Assembly (NCBI GenBank): GCA_900547045.1
Contig: URFB01000002.1
Coordinates: 1-21,573, forward strand
Length of the DNA stretch: 21,573 nt
Reading direction: 5' to 3'
Source: an uncultured Mollicutes bacterium
GTDB lineage: Bacteria; Bacillota_I; Bacilli_A; Acholeplasmatales; Anaeroplasmataceae
In this document: positions 7,887 to 15,935 of the stretch, piece by piece
Numbering within the stretch: the first letter of the stretch is position 1
Layout of the letters: every line of letters starts with the position of its first letter
The notes under the pieces: model-generated
Told to the model about the DNA's origin: nothing
The model's database searches: none
Seen by the model: the letters and a program-made list of their open reading frames with translations, nothing else
Made by a program: the position numbers and the translations under genes

Positions 7887-8918
7887 ATGGGTTCAAAAGC
7901 GTATGGTAGTTCAGGTGTTGATTTAGAGGCTGGTTATGAGGCCGTAAGAAGATATAAGAAGCATGTTAAGAGTACAAATCGTCTTGGCTGTGTTTCTAAT
8001 ATTGGCTCATTTGGGGGAATGTTTGATTTATCCTTACTAAATTATAAGGAGCCAATGCTTGTATCTGGTACCGATGGGGTTGGTACTAAGCTAAAGCTTG
8101 CTTTCCAAATGGATAAGCATGATACCATTGGTATTGATGCGGTTGCAATGTGTGTAAATGATGTATTAGCTCAAGGGGCTGAGCCATTATTTTTCCTAGA
8201 TTATGTTGCAGTAGGTCATGCGATTCCTTCTCGTCTTGAGCAAATTGTTAAGGGTGTAGCTGATGGCTGTATTCAAGCTGGCTGTGCTTTAATTGGTGGT
8301 GAGACAGCCGAAATGCCTGGTATGTATCAGGATGGAGAATATGATATTGCAGGCTTTACAACGGGAGTTGTTGAAAAGTCAAAGCTTATTGATGGAACTA
8401 AGGTAAGCGTTGATGATGTTCTTGTTGGTATTGAATCAAGTGGAGTTCACTCAAATGGATTCTCGCTTGTAAGAAAGATTATTTCTGATAATAATCTGGA
8501 TTTATTTAAAAAATATGATGAATTAGATGATAATAAAACCTTAGGTGAGGTTTTACTTACGCCAACTAATATTTATTGTAAGGAGGCTCTTGATGTTATA
8601 AGAAGCCTTGATGTCCATGGGGTTGCTCATATTACCGGTGGTGGCTTTGATGAAAATATTCCTCGCATTTTACAGGAGGGTCAAGGAATTGAAATTGAAG
8701 AGGGCTCTTGGCCTATTCTTCCTATCTTTAACTTCCTTGAAAAATATGGTAAAGTAAATCACCGTGAAATGTTTAATATTTACAATATGGGTATTGGTCT
8801 TGTTTTAGCGCTTAAGGAAGAGGATGCAGATAAGGCAATTGAAATTCTTGCCTCTCACGGACGTAAGGCTTATAAAATTGGCCATGTTACAGCTAAAGAG
8901 GGAGTTGTAATTAAATAA
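7887..8918 (+). CDS. purM: Phosphoribosylformylglycinamidine cyclo-ligase (AIR synthetase)
   Basis: PurM closes the imidazole ring, converting FGAM and ATP to AIR. The 343-residue protein has the family's N-terminus (YGSSGVDLEAGYEAVRR), the SGTDGVGTKLKLAF segment, GIDAVAMCVNDVL, GGETAEMPGMY and GVHSNGFSLVR, all conserved in the PurM/PurL ATP-binding fold. AGGAGG (7874-7879) overlaps the purF stop and sits 7 bases before the ATG. The last base of its TAA stop is the A of the purN ATG (TAATG), an overlap typical of termination-reinitiation. Confidence 0.97.
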   Translation: MGSKAYGSSGVDLEAGYEAVRRYKKHVKSTNRLGCVSNIGSFGGMFDLSLLNYKEPMLVSGTDGVGTKLKLAFQMDKHDTIGIDAVAMCVNDVLAQGAEPLFFLDYVAVGHAIPSRLEQIVKGVADGCIQAGCALIGGETAEMPGMYQDGEYDIAGFTTGVVEKSKLIDGTKVSVDDVLVGIESSGVHSNGFSLVRKIISDNNLDLFKKYDELDDNKTLGEVLLTPTNIYCKEALDVIRSLDVHGVAHITGGGFDENIPRILQEGQGIEIEEGSWPILPIFNFLEKYGKVNHREMFNIYNMGIGLVLALKEEDADKAIEILASHGRKAYKIGHVTAKEGVVIK

Positions 8919-9481
8919 TGCGACTTGCGGTTTTTGCATCAGGCTCTGGAACTAACTTTGAGGCGATAGCACAAGCTTGTATTAAGGGTGATATTCCTGC
9001 AAGCGTTGAAATTTTAATTTGTGATAAGCCTCATGCTTATGTTATTGAGCGTGCTAAGAAATTAAATATTCGCTCCTTTGTCTTTAATCCTAAGGATTAT
9101 AAAAAAAGAAGTGAATATGAGGGCGAAATTATAAAAATATTAAATGAGCTTGAAATTGATTTAATATGCCTTGCTGGCTATATGAGAATTGTGGGGGATT
9201 CATTGCTAGAGGCATATAAGGATAGGATTATCAATATCCATCCAGCTTTACTCCCTTCATTTAAGGGAGCCCATGGAATTGAAGATGCCTTTAATTATGG
9301 TGTAAAGGTATTTGGGGTTACAGTTCATTATGTAACAAAGGAGCTTGATGGGGGGCCAATAATTGCTCAAAGGGCCTTTGAATATTATGGTAATAATATT
9401 GATGAGGTAGAAGCCAAAATTCATGAAATTGAGCATGTGCTTTATCCCTTTGCGATTAATAAAATTATTAAGGAGAACTAA
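8918..9481 (+). CDS. purN: Phosphoribosylglycinamide formyltransferase, folate-dependent
   Basis: PurN transfers a formyl group from 10-formyl-tetrahydrofolate to GAR, giving FGAR. The Rossmann-like start is RLAVFASGSGTNFEA. The catalytic set is in place: Asn106 and His108 in NIHPALLPSFKGAHG, and Asp144 in HYVTKELDGGPI, at the same positions as in Escherichia coli PurN. Length (187) is normal. No strong ribosome site is at the usual distance (GAGGGAG is 13 bases away), and the start overlaps the purM stop by one base, so coupled translation is likely. Its folate cofactor would come from FolD in the same operon. Confidence 0.97.
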   Translation: MRLAVFASGSGTNFEAIAQACIKGDIPASVEILICDKPHAYVIERAKKLNIRSFVFNPKDYKKRSEYEGEIIKILNELEIDLICLAGYMRIVGDSLLEAYKDRIINIHPALLPSFKGAHGIEDAFNYGVKVFGVTVHYVTKELDGGPIIAQRAFEYYGNNIDEVEAKIHEIEHVLYPFAINKIIKEN

Positions 9482-9483
9482 AA

Positions 9484-11046
9484 ATGAAAGCTTTAATCAG
9501 TGTATCTAATAAAACAGGCGTAGTTGAATTTGCGCGTAATTTAATTAATTTAGGATTTGAAATTATTTCAACTAGTGGAACTATGAAGTGCTTACGTGAG
9601 GCCGGACTTCCTATTACTAATATTTCGGATGTAACAGGCTTCCCAGAAATTTGTGATGGAAGAGTTAAGACCCTTCACCCTGCTGTTCATGGTGCCCTAC
9701 TTGCAAAAAGAGATAATAAGGAGCATATGCAGGCCCTAGCTGATAATCATATTGAGCAAATTGATCTTGTATGTGTTAACCTTTATCCCTTTAAGGAAAC
9801 AATTGCCAAGGAGGGAGTAACAATGGAGGATGCCATTGAAAATATTGATATTGGTGGTCCTTCAATGCTAAGAAGTGCAGCTAAAAATTACGCTTCTGTA
9901 ACTGTTGTTTGTGATCCTTCTGATTATGATTTGATTATTAATGAAATTAAGGAAGAAGGAAATACCAAGCTAGAAACTAGATTAAAGCTTAGTGCTAAGG
10001 CCTATACACATACTGCCTCATATGATATGGCAATATCTGATTTTATGAGAAAGAATGCTGGCCTTAGTCCTGTTCTACATATTGAAGCGCCACTTCGTCA
10101 AAGCCTAAGATATGGTGAAAATCCTCATCAGGAGGCTAGCTTCTATAGCCTTAATCCTACAAGCTATAGCCTTGCTAATGCCGTTCAGCTTCAGGGAAAA
10201 GAATTATCATATAACAATATTCAGGATGCTAATGCTGCTTTAATGATTGTTCGTGAATTTGATCCATCTATTCCCTTTGCGGTAGGTCTTAAGCATATGA
10301 ACCCATGTGGAGCTGCTGTTGGTAGTGATTTAGTTGATGCCTGGACTAAGGCCTATAATGCTGATCCCGTTTCTATTTATGGTGGGATTGTAGCTACTAA
10401 CCAGGTTATTGATAAAAAGGCTGCTAAGCTTATGAAATATACTATTCCTAAGGAGGGTGAGGAAAAAGCACCTTTATTCCTTGAGGTAATTCTAGCACCT
10501 AAATTTACTGATGAGGCTCTAGTAGAATTTTCTAAGCGTAAGAATGTTAGATTAATTGAATATAAGCTAGGCGATGTCACTCCTTCTAAGCAATATGTAA
10601 GTGTTAATGGAGGAATCCTTGAGCAGGATAATGATATTGCAATGGTTAAACTTGATTCTTCAATGACTGTTACAAATAAAAAGCCAAGTGAGGAAGAATT
10701 ATCTGATATGCAATTTGGCTTAAGAATTGTTAAGCATGTTAAATCAAATGCGATTGTGGTTGTAAAAGATGGGGTAACCCTAGGCGTTGGTGCAGGTCAA
10801 ATGAACCGTGTTGGATCTGCTAAAATTGCCCTAGAGGAGGCTCATGCTAAGGGATATACAAAAGGGCTTGTGCTTGCATCTGATGGCTTCCTTCCTTTTG
10901 GAGATACTGTATCATATGCATCTAAATTTGGTGTTAGTGCAATTGTTCAGCCTGGTGGCTCTATTCGTGACGAGGAGTCAATTAATGTAGCTAACGAGAA
11001 AGGAATTTGCATGCTATTTACAGGTATGCGTCATTTTAAGCATTAA
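9484..11046 (+). CDS. purH: Bifunctional AICAR transformylase / IMP cyclohydrolase
   Basis: PurH performs the last two steps of IMP synthesis: formylation of AICAR with 10-formyl-tetrahydrofolate, then ring closure. The N-terminal cyclohydrolase domain starts ALISVSNKTGVVEFA and includes STSGT, GRVKTLHPAVHG and DIGGPSMLRSAAKN. The transformylase domain carries LRYGENPHQ and the catalytic pair Lys270-His271 in GLKHMNPCG. The C-terminus ends in SIRDEESINVANEKG and MRHFKH, as is standard. The 520-residue length is typical. AAGGAG (9470-9475), 8 bases before the ATG, lies within the end of purN. Confidence 0.97.
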   Translation: MKALISVSNKTGVVEFARNLINLGFEIISTSGTMKCLREAGLPITNISDVTGFPEICDGRVKTLHPAVHGALLAKRDNKEHMQALADNHIEQIDLVCVNLYPFKETIAKEGVTMEDAIENIDIGGPSMLRSAAKNYASVTVVCDPSDYDLIINEIKEEGNTKLETRLKLSAKAYTHTASYDMAISDFMRKNAGLSPVLHIEAPLRQSLRYGENPHQEASFYSLNPTSYSLANAVQLQGKELSYNNIQDANAALMIVREFDPSIPFAVGLKHMNPCGAAVGSDLVDAWTKAYNADPVSIYGGIVATNQVIDKKAAKLMKYTIPKEGEEKAPLFLEVILAPKFTDEALVEFSKRKNVRLIEYKLGDVTPSKQYVSVNGGILEQDNDIAMVKLDSSMTVTNKKPSEEELSDMQFGLRIVKHVKSNAIVVVKDGVTLGVGAGQMNRVGSAKIALEEAHAKGYTKGLVLASDGFLPFGDTVSYASKFGVSAIVQPGGSIRDEESINVANEKGICMLFTGMRHFKH

Positions 11047-11047
11047 T

Positions 11048-12289
11048 ATGAGGGTATTAGTTGTTGGTGCTGGTGGTAGGTGTCACGCTATCCTTGATGC
11101 ACTTAAAAAATCGAAGCATAATCTTGAACTATATTGTGCACCAGGCAATGCTGGTATTGCAAGTATAGCCCATATTGTAGATATTAAAGAAACAAACGTT
11201 GAGGCCCTAACGGGCTTCGCGCTTCAAAATAAAATTGATTTAACGGTTGTAGGCCCAGAAATAGCGCTTGCAGCAGGAATTGTAAATGAGTTTAATAAGG
11301 CTGGCCTTAAAATCTTTGGTCCAACAAAGGAGGCGGCTCAAATTGAAACATCTAAGGCCTATGCGAAGGCCTTAATGAAAAAATATCATATTCCAACAGC
11401 GGGCTATGAGGTATTTAGTGACTATAATCAGGCAATAGATTATGTAAGGGGACATACATTACCAATTGTACTTAAATACGACGGTCTAGCTGCGGGTAAG
11501 GGTGTTGTTATTGCTACAAGGCTTGAAGAGGCAGAGGCTACCCTTAAGGATATGCTAATTGATGATAAATTTGGCTCATCATCAGTTGTAATAGAGGACT
11601 ATCTTGAGGGTCCTGAGTTTTCATTTATGTGCTTTGTTTCAGGAGCGGATGTTTATCCACTTGAGGTAAGTCAGGATCATAAAAGAGCCTATAACAATGA
11701 TTTAGGTCCAAATACGGGGGGTATGGGGGCTTATAGTGGGGTACCAATTATTAGCGATTCAGATAAGGAATATGCCTTAAAAAAGATTATGGAGCCTACA
11801 GCTTTAGCTTTAATTAAAGAGGGATGTCCATTTAAGGGTGTTTTATACGGGGGACTTATGAAAACCAAGGATGGCATTAAGGTTATTGAATTTAATGCTC
11901 GCTTTGGAGATCCTGAAACAGAAGTTGTTCTTCCTAAACTAAAAAATGATTTATTTGATGTTTTTTGTGATATAATAGATGGAAATAAGGTAAATCTAGC
12001 ATTTGATCCAATGTATTATTTAGGAGTTGTACTTGCAAGCAAGGGCTATCCTGGCTCATATGAGAAGGGCTATTTAATTGAGGGCCTTGAGGATGTTGAT
12101 GGCATTGTATATCATATGGGAACAAAGCTTGAGGCTGGCAAGTATTATACAAATGGTGGAAGAGTGTTAATTGTTGTAGCTAAGGGAAATACCTTACTTG
12201 AGGCGCAACAAAATGCGAACCGCGAGGCTTCTAAGATTAAATCTAGTAATTTGTTTTACCGAACAGATATCGGACATCGATCACTTTAG
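11048..12289 (+). CDS. purD: Phosphoribosylamine-glycine ligase (GAR synthetase)
   Basis: PurD joins glycine to phosphoribosylamine with ATP, the step after PurF. It is a 413-residue ATP-grasp protein with LKYDGLAAGKGVVIA (the ATP loop), SQDHKRAYNNDLGPNTGGMGAYS, and EFNARFGDPETEVVLPKL. One oddity is the N-terminal loop. Most PurD proteins read GGREHA there, but this one has GGRCHA (residues 9-14), replacing the usual glutamate by cysteine. The start follows the purH stop by one base, and no Shine-Dalgarno sequence is visible upstream, so reinitiation by ribosomes leaving purH is the likely route. Its TAG stop overlaps the AGGAGG of folD. Confidence 0.97.
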   Translation: MRVLVVGAGGRCHAILDALKKSKHNLELYCAPGNAGIASIAHIVDIKETNVEALTGFALQNKIDLTVVGPEIALAAGIVNEFNKAGLKIFGPTKEAAQIETSKAYAKALMKKYHIPTAGYEVFSDYNQAIDYVRGHTLPIVLKYDGLAAGKGVVIATRLEEAEATLKDMLIDDKFGSSSVVIEDYLEGPEFSFMCFVSGADVYPLEVSQDHKRAYNNDLGPNTGGMGAYSGVPIISDSDKEYALKKIMEPTALALIKEGCPFKGVLYGGLMKTKDGIKVIEFNARFGDPETEVVLPKLKNDLFDVFCDIIDGNKVNLAFDPMYYLGVVLASKGYPGSYEKGYLIEGLEDVDGIVYHMGTKLEAGKYYTNGGRVLIVVAKGNTLLEAQQNANREASKIKSSNLFYRTDIGHRSL

Positions 12290-12298
12290 GAGGAATTT

Positions 12299-13159
12299 AT
12301 GGCAAGTATAATTAGTGGCAAAGAGCTTTCACGTAGCATTAAAGAAAAAATGAAGGAGGAAATTCTTTATTATAAAAGGGTATATGAGCGCTTGCCTCAT
12401 CTTGCCGTTATTCTGGTGGGAAATGATCCTGCGTCTAAATCCTATGTTAAGGGAAAAGAGCAGGCATCAGCTGAAATTGGAATTGAAAATACAACAATAT
12501 GCCTTCCTGATGATATATCAGAGGAGTCTTTACTAATGAAAATAGATGAGCTTAATAATGACAATAATGTGGATGGTATTTTAGTTCAGCTACCTCTTCC
12601 TGCTCATATTAATAAGGAGCACGTTATTGAGCGTATTAGGCTAGATAAGGATGTTGATGGCTTCCATCCCTTGAATGTCGCAGCCTTGTGGCAAAAAAAG
12701 CCTGGTATGATACCATGTACACCAAGAGGAATAATTAGTCTTCTTAATTCTGCGAATATTCCGCTTGATGGTAAAAATGCTGTTGTAATGGGAAGGTCTG
12801 ATATTGTAGGACTTCCTATTTCAAAGCTACTTTTAGATCAAAATGCGACGGTTACAATTGTGCATTCTCACACCGAAAATGTGAAGGAAATAACAAAAAT
12901 GGCAGATATTTTGATAGTTGCAATTGGTAAGCCAAAATATATTACAGCTGACTTTATTAAAGAAGGCGCAGTTGTAATTGATGTGGGTGTAAATAGAGAT
13001 CCACAAACTCATAAATTGTGTGGGGACTGTGATTTTATATCATGTGAGCCTAAGGCATCCTTTATTACAAAGGTACCAGGAGGTGTCGGTCCAATGACAA
13101 TTTGTTGCTTAATGCAAAATACACTTGAAGCATATTTACATCATATGGAGGAAAAATAA
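12299..13159 (+). CDS. folD: Methylenetetrahydrofolate dehydrogenase / methenyltetrahydrofolate cyclohydrolase
   Basis: FolD oxidises 5,10-methylene-THF with NADP and hydrolyses the product to 10-formyl-THF, the formyl donor used by PurN and PurH in this operon. The 286-residue protein shows the catalytic Tyr49-x3-Lys53 in SYVKGKEQA, VDGILVQLPLP, DKDVDGFHPLN, the Rossmann segment VVMGRSDIVGLP, HSHT, GVNRD and the C-terminal VPGGVGPMT. After DVDGFHPLN the family usually has VG; here it is VA. AGGAGG (12288-12293) overlaps the purD stop and lies 5 bases before the ATG. The purB start follows after one base. Confidence 0.96.
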   Translation: MASIISGKELSRSIKEKMKEEILYYKRVYERLPHLAVILVGNDPASKSYVKGKEQASAEIGIENTTICLPDDISEESLLMKIDELNNDNNVDGILVQLPLPAHINKEHVIERIRLDKDVDGFHPLNVAALWQKKPGMIPCTPRGIISLLNSANIPLDGKNAVVMGRSDIVGLPISKLLLDQNATVTIVHSHTENVKEITKMADILIVAIGKPKYITADFIKEGAVVIDVGVNRDPQTHKLCGDCDFISCEPKASFITKVPGGVGPMTICCLMQNTLEAYLHHMEEK

Positions 13160-13160
13160 A

Positions 13161-14456
13161 ATGATTGAACGCTATAGTCGTAAATGTATGAGAGATATTT
13201 GGACAGAGGAGGCTAAATTTAATGCATATTTAAAGGTTGAGCTTAAAAATGCCGAGGCTTGGTCAAAGCTTGGAGTAGTACCTAAGGAGGACCTACCTAA
13301 GCTTGAGCATGCAAGCTTCACTGTTCAAAGAATTAAAGAAATAGAAGCTCAAACTAAGCATGATGTTGTGGCTTTTACAAGAACAGTATCTGAATCCCTT
13401 GGAGATGAGAAGAAGTGGATTCATTATGGACTTACTTCAACTGATGTAGTTGATACAGCTAATGCTATTTTAATTAAAGAGGCTAATAAAATACTTCGTA
13501 AGGATCTTTTAGATATTATGGCGGTTTTAAAGAAAAGAGCCTTAGAATTTAAAAATACACCTTGTATTGGCAGAACTCATGGAATTCATGCCGATATTAC
13601 TTCCTTTGGGCTTAAGTGGGCCTTATGGTATTCTGATATGCAAAGAATGCTTAAGCGCTTTGATGATGTATCAAAGGAAATTGAGGTTGGAAAGCTATCA
13701 GGAGCCGTAGGAAATTTCTGTAATATTCCACCCTTTATTGAGGAATATGTTTGTAAGTCACTAGATATTGACTACGCCCTTATTTCAACTCAGGTTATTC
13801 AGCGTGATCGTCATGCTCACTATATGGGTGTTTTAGCGCTTATCGCCTCTGAGCTTGAAAAGATGGCGCTTGAGGTTAGAAACCTTCAAAGAACGGAAGT
13901 ACATGAGGTTGAGGAAGCCTTCAGTAAGGGTCAAAAGGGCTCAAGCGCTATGCCACATAAGCGTAACCCTATTTCATCTGAAAATATTTGTGGCTGTAGC
14001 CGTGTAATGCGTGGCTATATGCTTACATTCTATGAAAATATTGCACTATGGCATGAAAGAGATATTTCACATTCTTCAACAGAAAGAATTATTTTACCAG
14101 ATGCCACATGCTTACTTGATTATATGCTAAATCGTTTTAAGGGGATTTTAGAAAACCTTGTTGTATATCCTGAAAAGATGCTTTCAGATATTTATATGAC
14201 AAATAAGGTAATTTTTGCTCAAAGAGTGCTTTATGCCCTAATTTCTAAAGGACTTGTTCGTGAGGAGGCCTACGATACTGTACAGCCTATTGCGATGGAG
14301 GCCTATAATAAGGGTATTGATTATGAAGAGCTTCTTAAGCAAAGTGAGGCTGTAAGAAAGCATTTATCTGAGGAAGAAATTGCTTCTTGCTTTACTCTTG
14401 ATTATTACTTTAAAGAGGTTGGATATATTTATAAAAGGTTAGGATTGGAGGATTAA
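13161..14456 (+). CDS. purB: Adenylosuccinate lyase
   Basis: PurB removes fumarate from SAICAR in IMP synthesis and from adenylosuccinate in AMP synthesis, so it serves both this operon and the unlinked PurA branch. The fumarase/aspartase-superfamily fold is recognised by GRTHGIHADITSFGLKW (His140), TQVIQRDRHAHYM, and the signature GSSAMPHKRNP with catalytic-loop serines 261-262. The open frame extends back to 13125 inside folD, but GGAGG (13147-13151) is 9 bases before the ATG at 13161. That ATG gives the normal N-terminus MIERYSRK and 431 residues, the length of Bacillus subtilis PurB, so the longer start is rejected. Confidence 0.97.
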   Translation: MIERYSRKCMRDIWTEEAKFNAYLKVELKNAEAWSKLGVVPKEDLPKLEHASFTVQRIKEIEAQTKHDVVAFTRTVSESLGDEKKWIHYGLTSTDVVDTANAILIKEANKILRKDLLDIMAVLKKRALEFKNTPCIGRTHGIHADITSFGLKWALWYSDMQRMLKRFDDVSKEIEVGKLSGAVGNFCNIPPFIEEYVCKSLDIDYALISTQVIQRDRHAHYMGVLALIASELEKMALEVRNLQRTEVHEVEEAFSKGQKGSSAMPHKRNPISSENICGCSRVMRGYMLTFYENIALWHERDISHSSTERIILPDATCLLDYMLNRFKGILENLVVYPEKMLSDIYMTNKVIFAQRVLYALISKGLVREEAYDTVQPIAMEAYNKGIDYEELLKQSEAVRKHLSEEEIASCFTLDYYFKEVGYIYKRLGLED

Positions 14457-14460
14457 TAAT

Positions 14461-15927
14461 ATGTCTAAATTTGATGAGATTCGTACGGGTTTAACTTTCG
14501 ATGATGTGCTTTTAGTACCTCAAAAGTCTAATGTTTTACCCTCAGAGGTATCTTTAAAAAGCCATTTAACTAAAAATATTGAACTGAATATTCCAATTGT
14601 ATCTGCGGCGATGGATACAGTTACCGAATCTGAGCTTGCTATTGCTCTTGCAAGAGAGGGTGGACTTGGCTTTATTCATAAGAATATGTCAATTGAAGCA
14701 CAAGCTCGTGAGGTTGATTTAGTTAAACGTAATGAAGCAGGAATGATTACAAATCCTGTAACTATGACTAAGGATAAAACAACAAAGGACGCCTTTGAAA
14801 TTATGTCAATGTATCATGTTTCAGGCCTTCCTATTGTTGATAATAATGGTGTACTAGTAGGTATTTTAACAGCGCGTGACTTAAAATATATTACGCCAGA
14901 TGATACTAAAATATCTGAGGTAATGACTCATGAAAACCTAATTACTGCTCCTGAGGGTACTACCCTTGAGGAGGCTCGTCAAATTTTATGGAATCATCGT
15001 ATTGAAAAGCTTCCGATTGTAGATAAGGCTAATCATTTAGTTGGTCTTATTACAACTAAGGATATTGATAATGTTAAGAATTATCCTAATGCTTGTAAGG
15101 ATGAAAAAGGACGCCTACGTTGTGGTGCCGCTGTTGGTATTGGCGCTGATATGATGGATCGTGTTGATGCGCTTGTGGCTGCGGGGGTTGATGTTATTAC
15201 AATTGACTCTGCTCATGGTCATTCTGAAAATGTTATTAATGCGGTTAAGAAGATTAGAGCTAAATATCCTAAGCTTAATTTAGTTGCGGGAAATATCGTT
15301 ACAAAGGAAGCTGCTAAGGAATTAATTGATGCAGGTGTTGATACTGTTAAGGTTGGTATTGGACCTGGTTCAATTTGTACAACTCGTGTCGTTGCTGGTG
15401 TTGGTGTACCTCAAATTACGGCTGTAAATGATGTATATGAGTATGCTAAGACACGTGGATGTTGTGTTATCGCCGATGGTGGTATTAAGCTTTCAGGCGA
15501 TGTTGTAAAGGCTCTTGCAGCAGGAGGAGATTGCGTAATGCTGGGTTCCTTACTTGCAGGCTGCTCTGAGGCTCCTGGTGAGGAAATAATATTTAATGGT
15601 CGTCGCTTTAAATCCTATGTTGGCATGGGCTCTCTTGCGGCTATGAAGCGTGGTTCAGCTGACCGTTATTTCCAAAAGAAGGATACAACTACTAAGAAGC
15701 TTGTTCCAGAAGGAATTGAAGGAAGAGTTGCCTTTAAGGGTCCAGTTGCTGATACAGTTTATCAGCTTTGTGGTGGTATCCGCTCTGGTATGGGATATTG
15801 TGGAGCTAAGGATATTCCAACCCTAAAGGAGGTTGCGAAGTTCATTCGCATTACTAATGCTGGTCTTCTTGAATCTCATCCTCATGATGTTGAAATTACC
15901 GTAGAAGCGCCAAATTATTCTAAGTAG
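14461..15927 (+). CDS. guaB: IMP dehydrogenase
   Basis: GuaB oxidises IMP to XMP with NAD, the first and rate-limiting step of the GMP branch. The 488-residue protein has the start GLTFDDVLLVP, then two CBS motifs inserted in the barrel (VSGLPIVDNNGVLVG and HRIEKLPIVD, roughly residues 95-205) that sense adenine or guanine nucleotides in the family. The active-site loop is GIGPGSICTTR with Cys306. ADGGIKLSGD, FKSYVGMGS and the flap GSADRYFQ follow. GGAGG (14447-14451) is 9 bases before the ATG. Placement behind a guanine riboswitch puts GMP synthesis under the same feedback as IMP synthesis. Confidence 0.97.
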   Translation: MSKFDEIRTGLTFDDVLLVPQKSNVLPSEVSLKSHLTKNIELNIPIVSAAMDTVTESELAIALAREGGLGFIHKNMSIEAQAREVDLVKRNEAGMITNPVTMTKDKTTKDAFEIMSMYHVSGLPIVDNNGVLVGILTARDLKYITPDDTKISEVMTHENLITAPEGTTLEEARQILWNHRIEKLPIVDKANHLVGLITTKDIDNVKNYPNACKDEKGRLRCGAAVGIGADMMDRVDALVAAGVDVITIDSAHGHSENVINAVKKIRAKYPKLNLVAGNIVTKEAAKELIDAGVDTVKVGIGPGSICTTRVVAGVGVPQITAVNDVYEYAKTRGCCVIADGGIKLSGDVVKALAAGGDCVMLGSLLAGCSEAPGEEIIFNGRRFKSYVGMGSLAAMKRGSADRYFQKKDTTTKKLVPEGIEGRVAFKGPVADTVYQLCGGIRSGMGYCGAKDIPTLKEVAKFIRITNAGLLESHPHDVEITVEAPNYSK

Positions 15928-15935
15928 GAGTTTTT

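Noticed and set aside
13125..13160. Longer purB start inside folD
   Set aside because: GGAGG is well placed for the ATG at 13161, which gives the usual N-terminus and length; the added residues do not resemble PurB.
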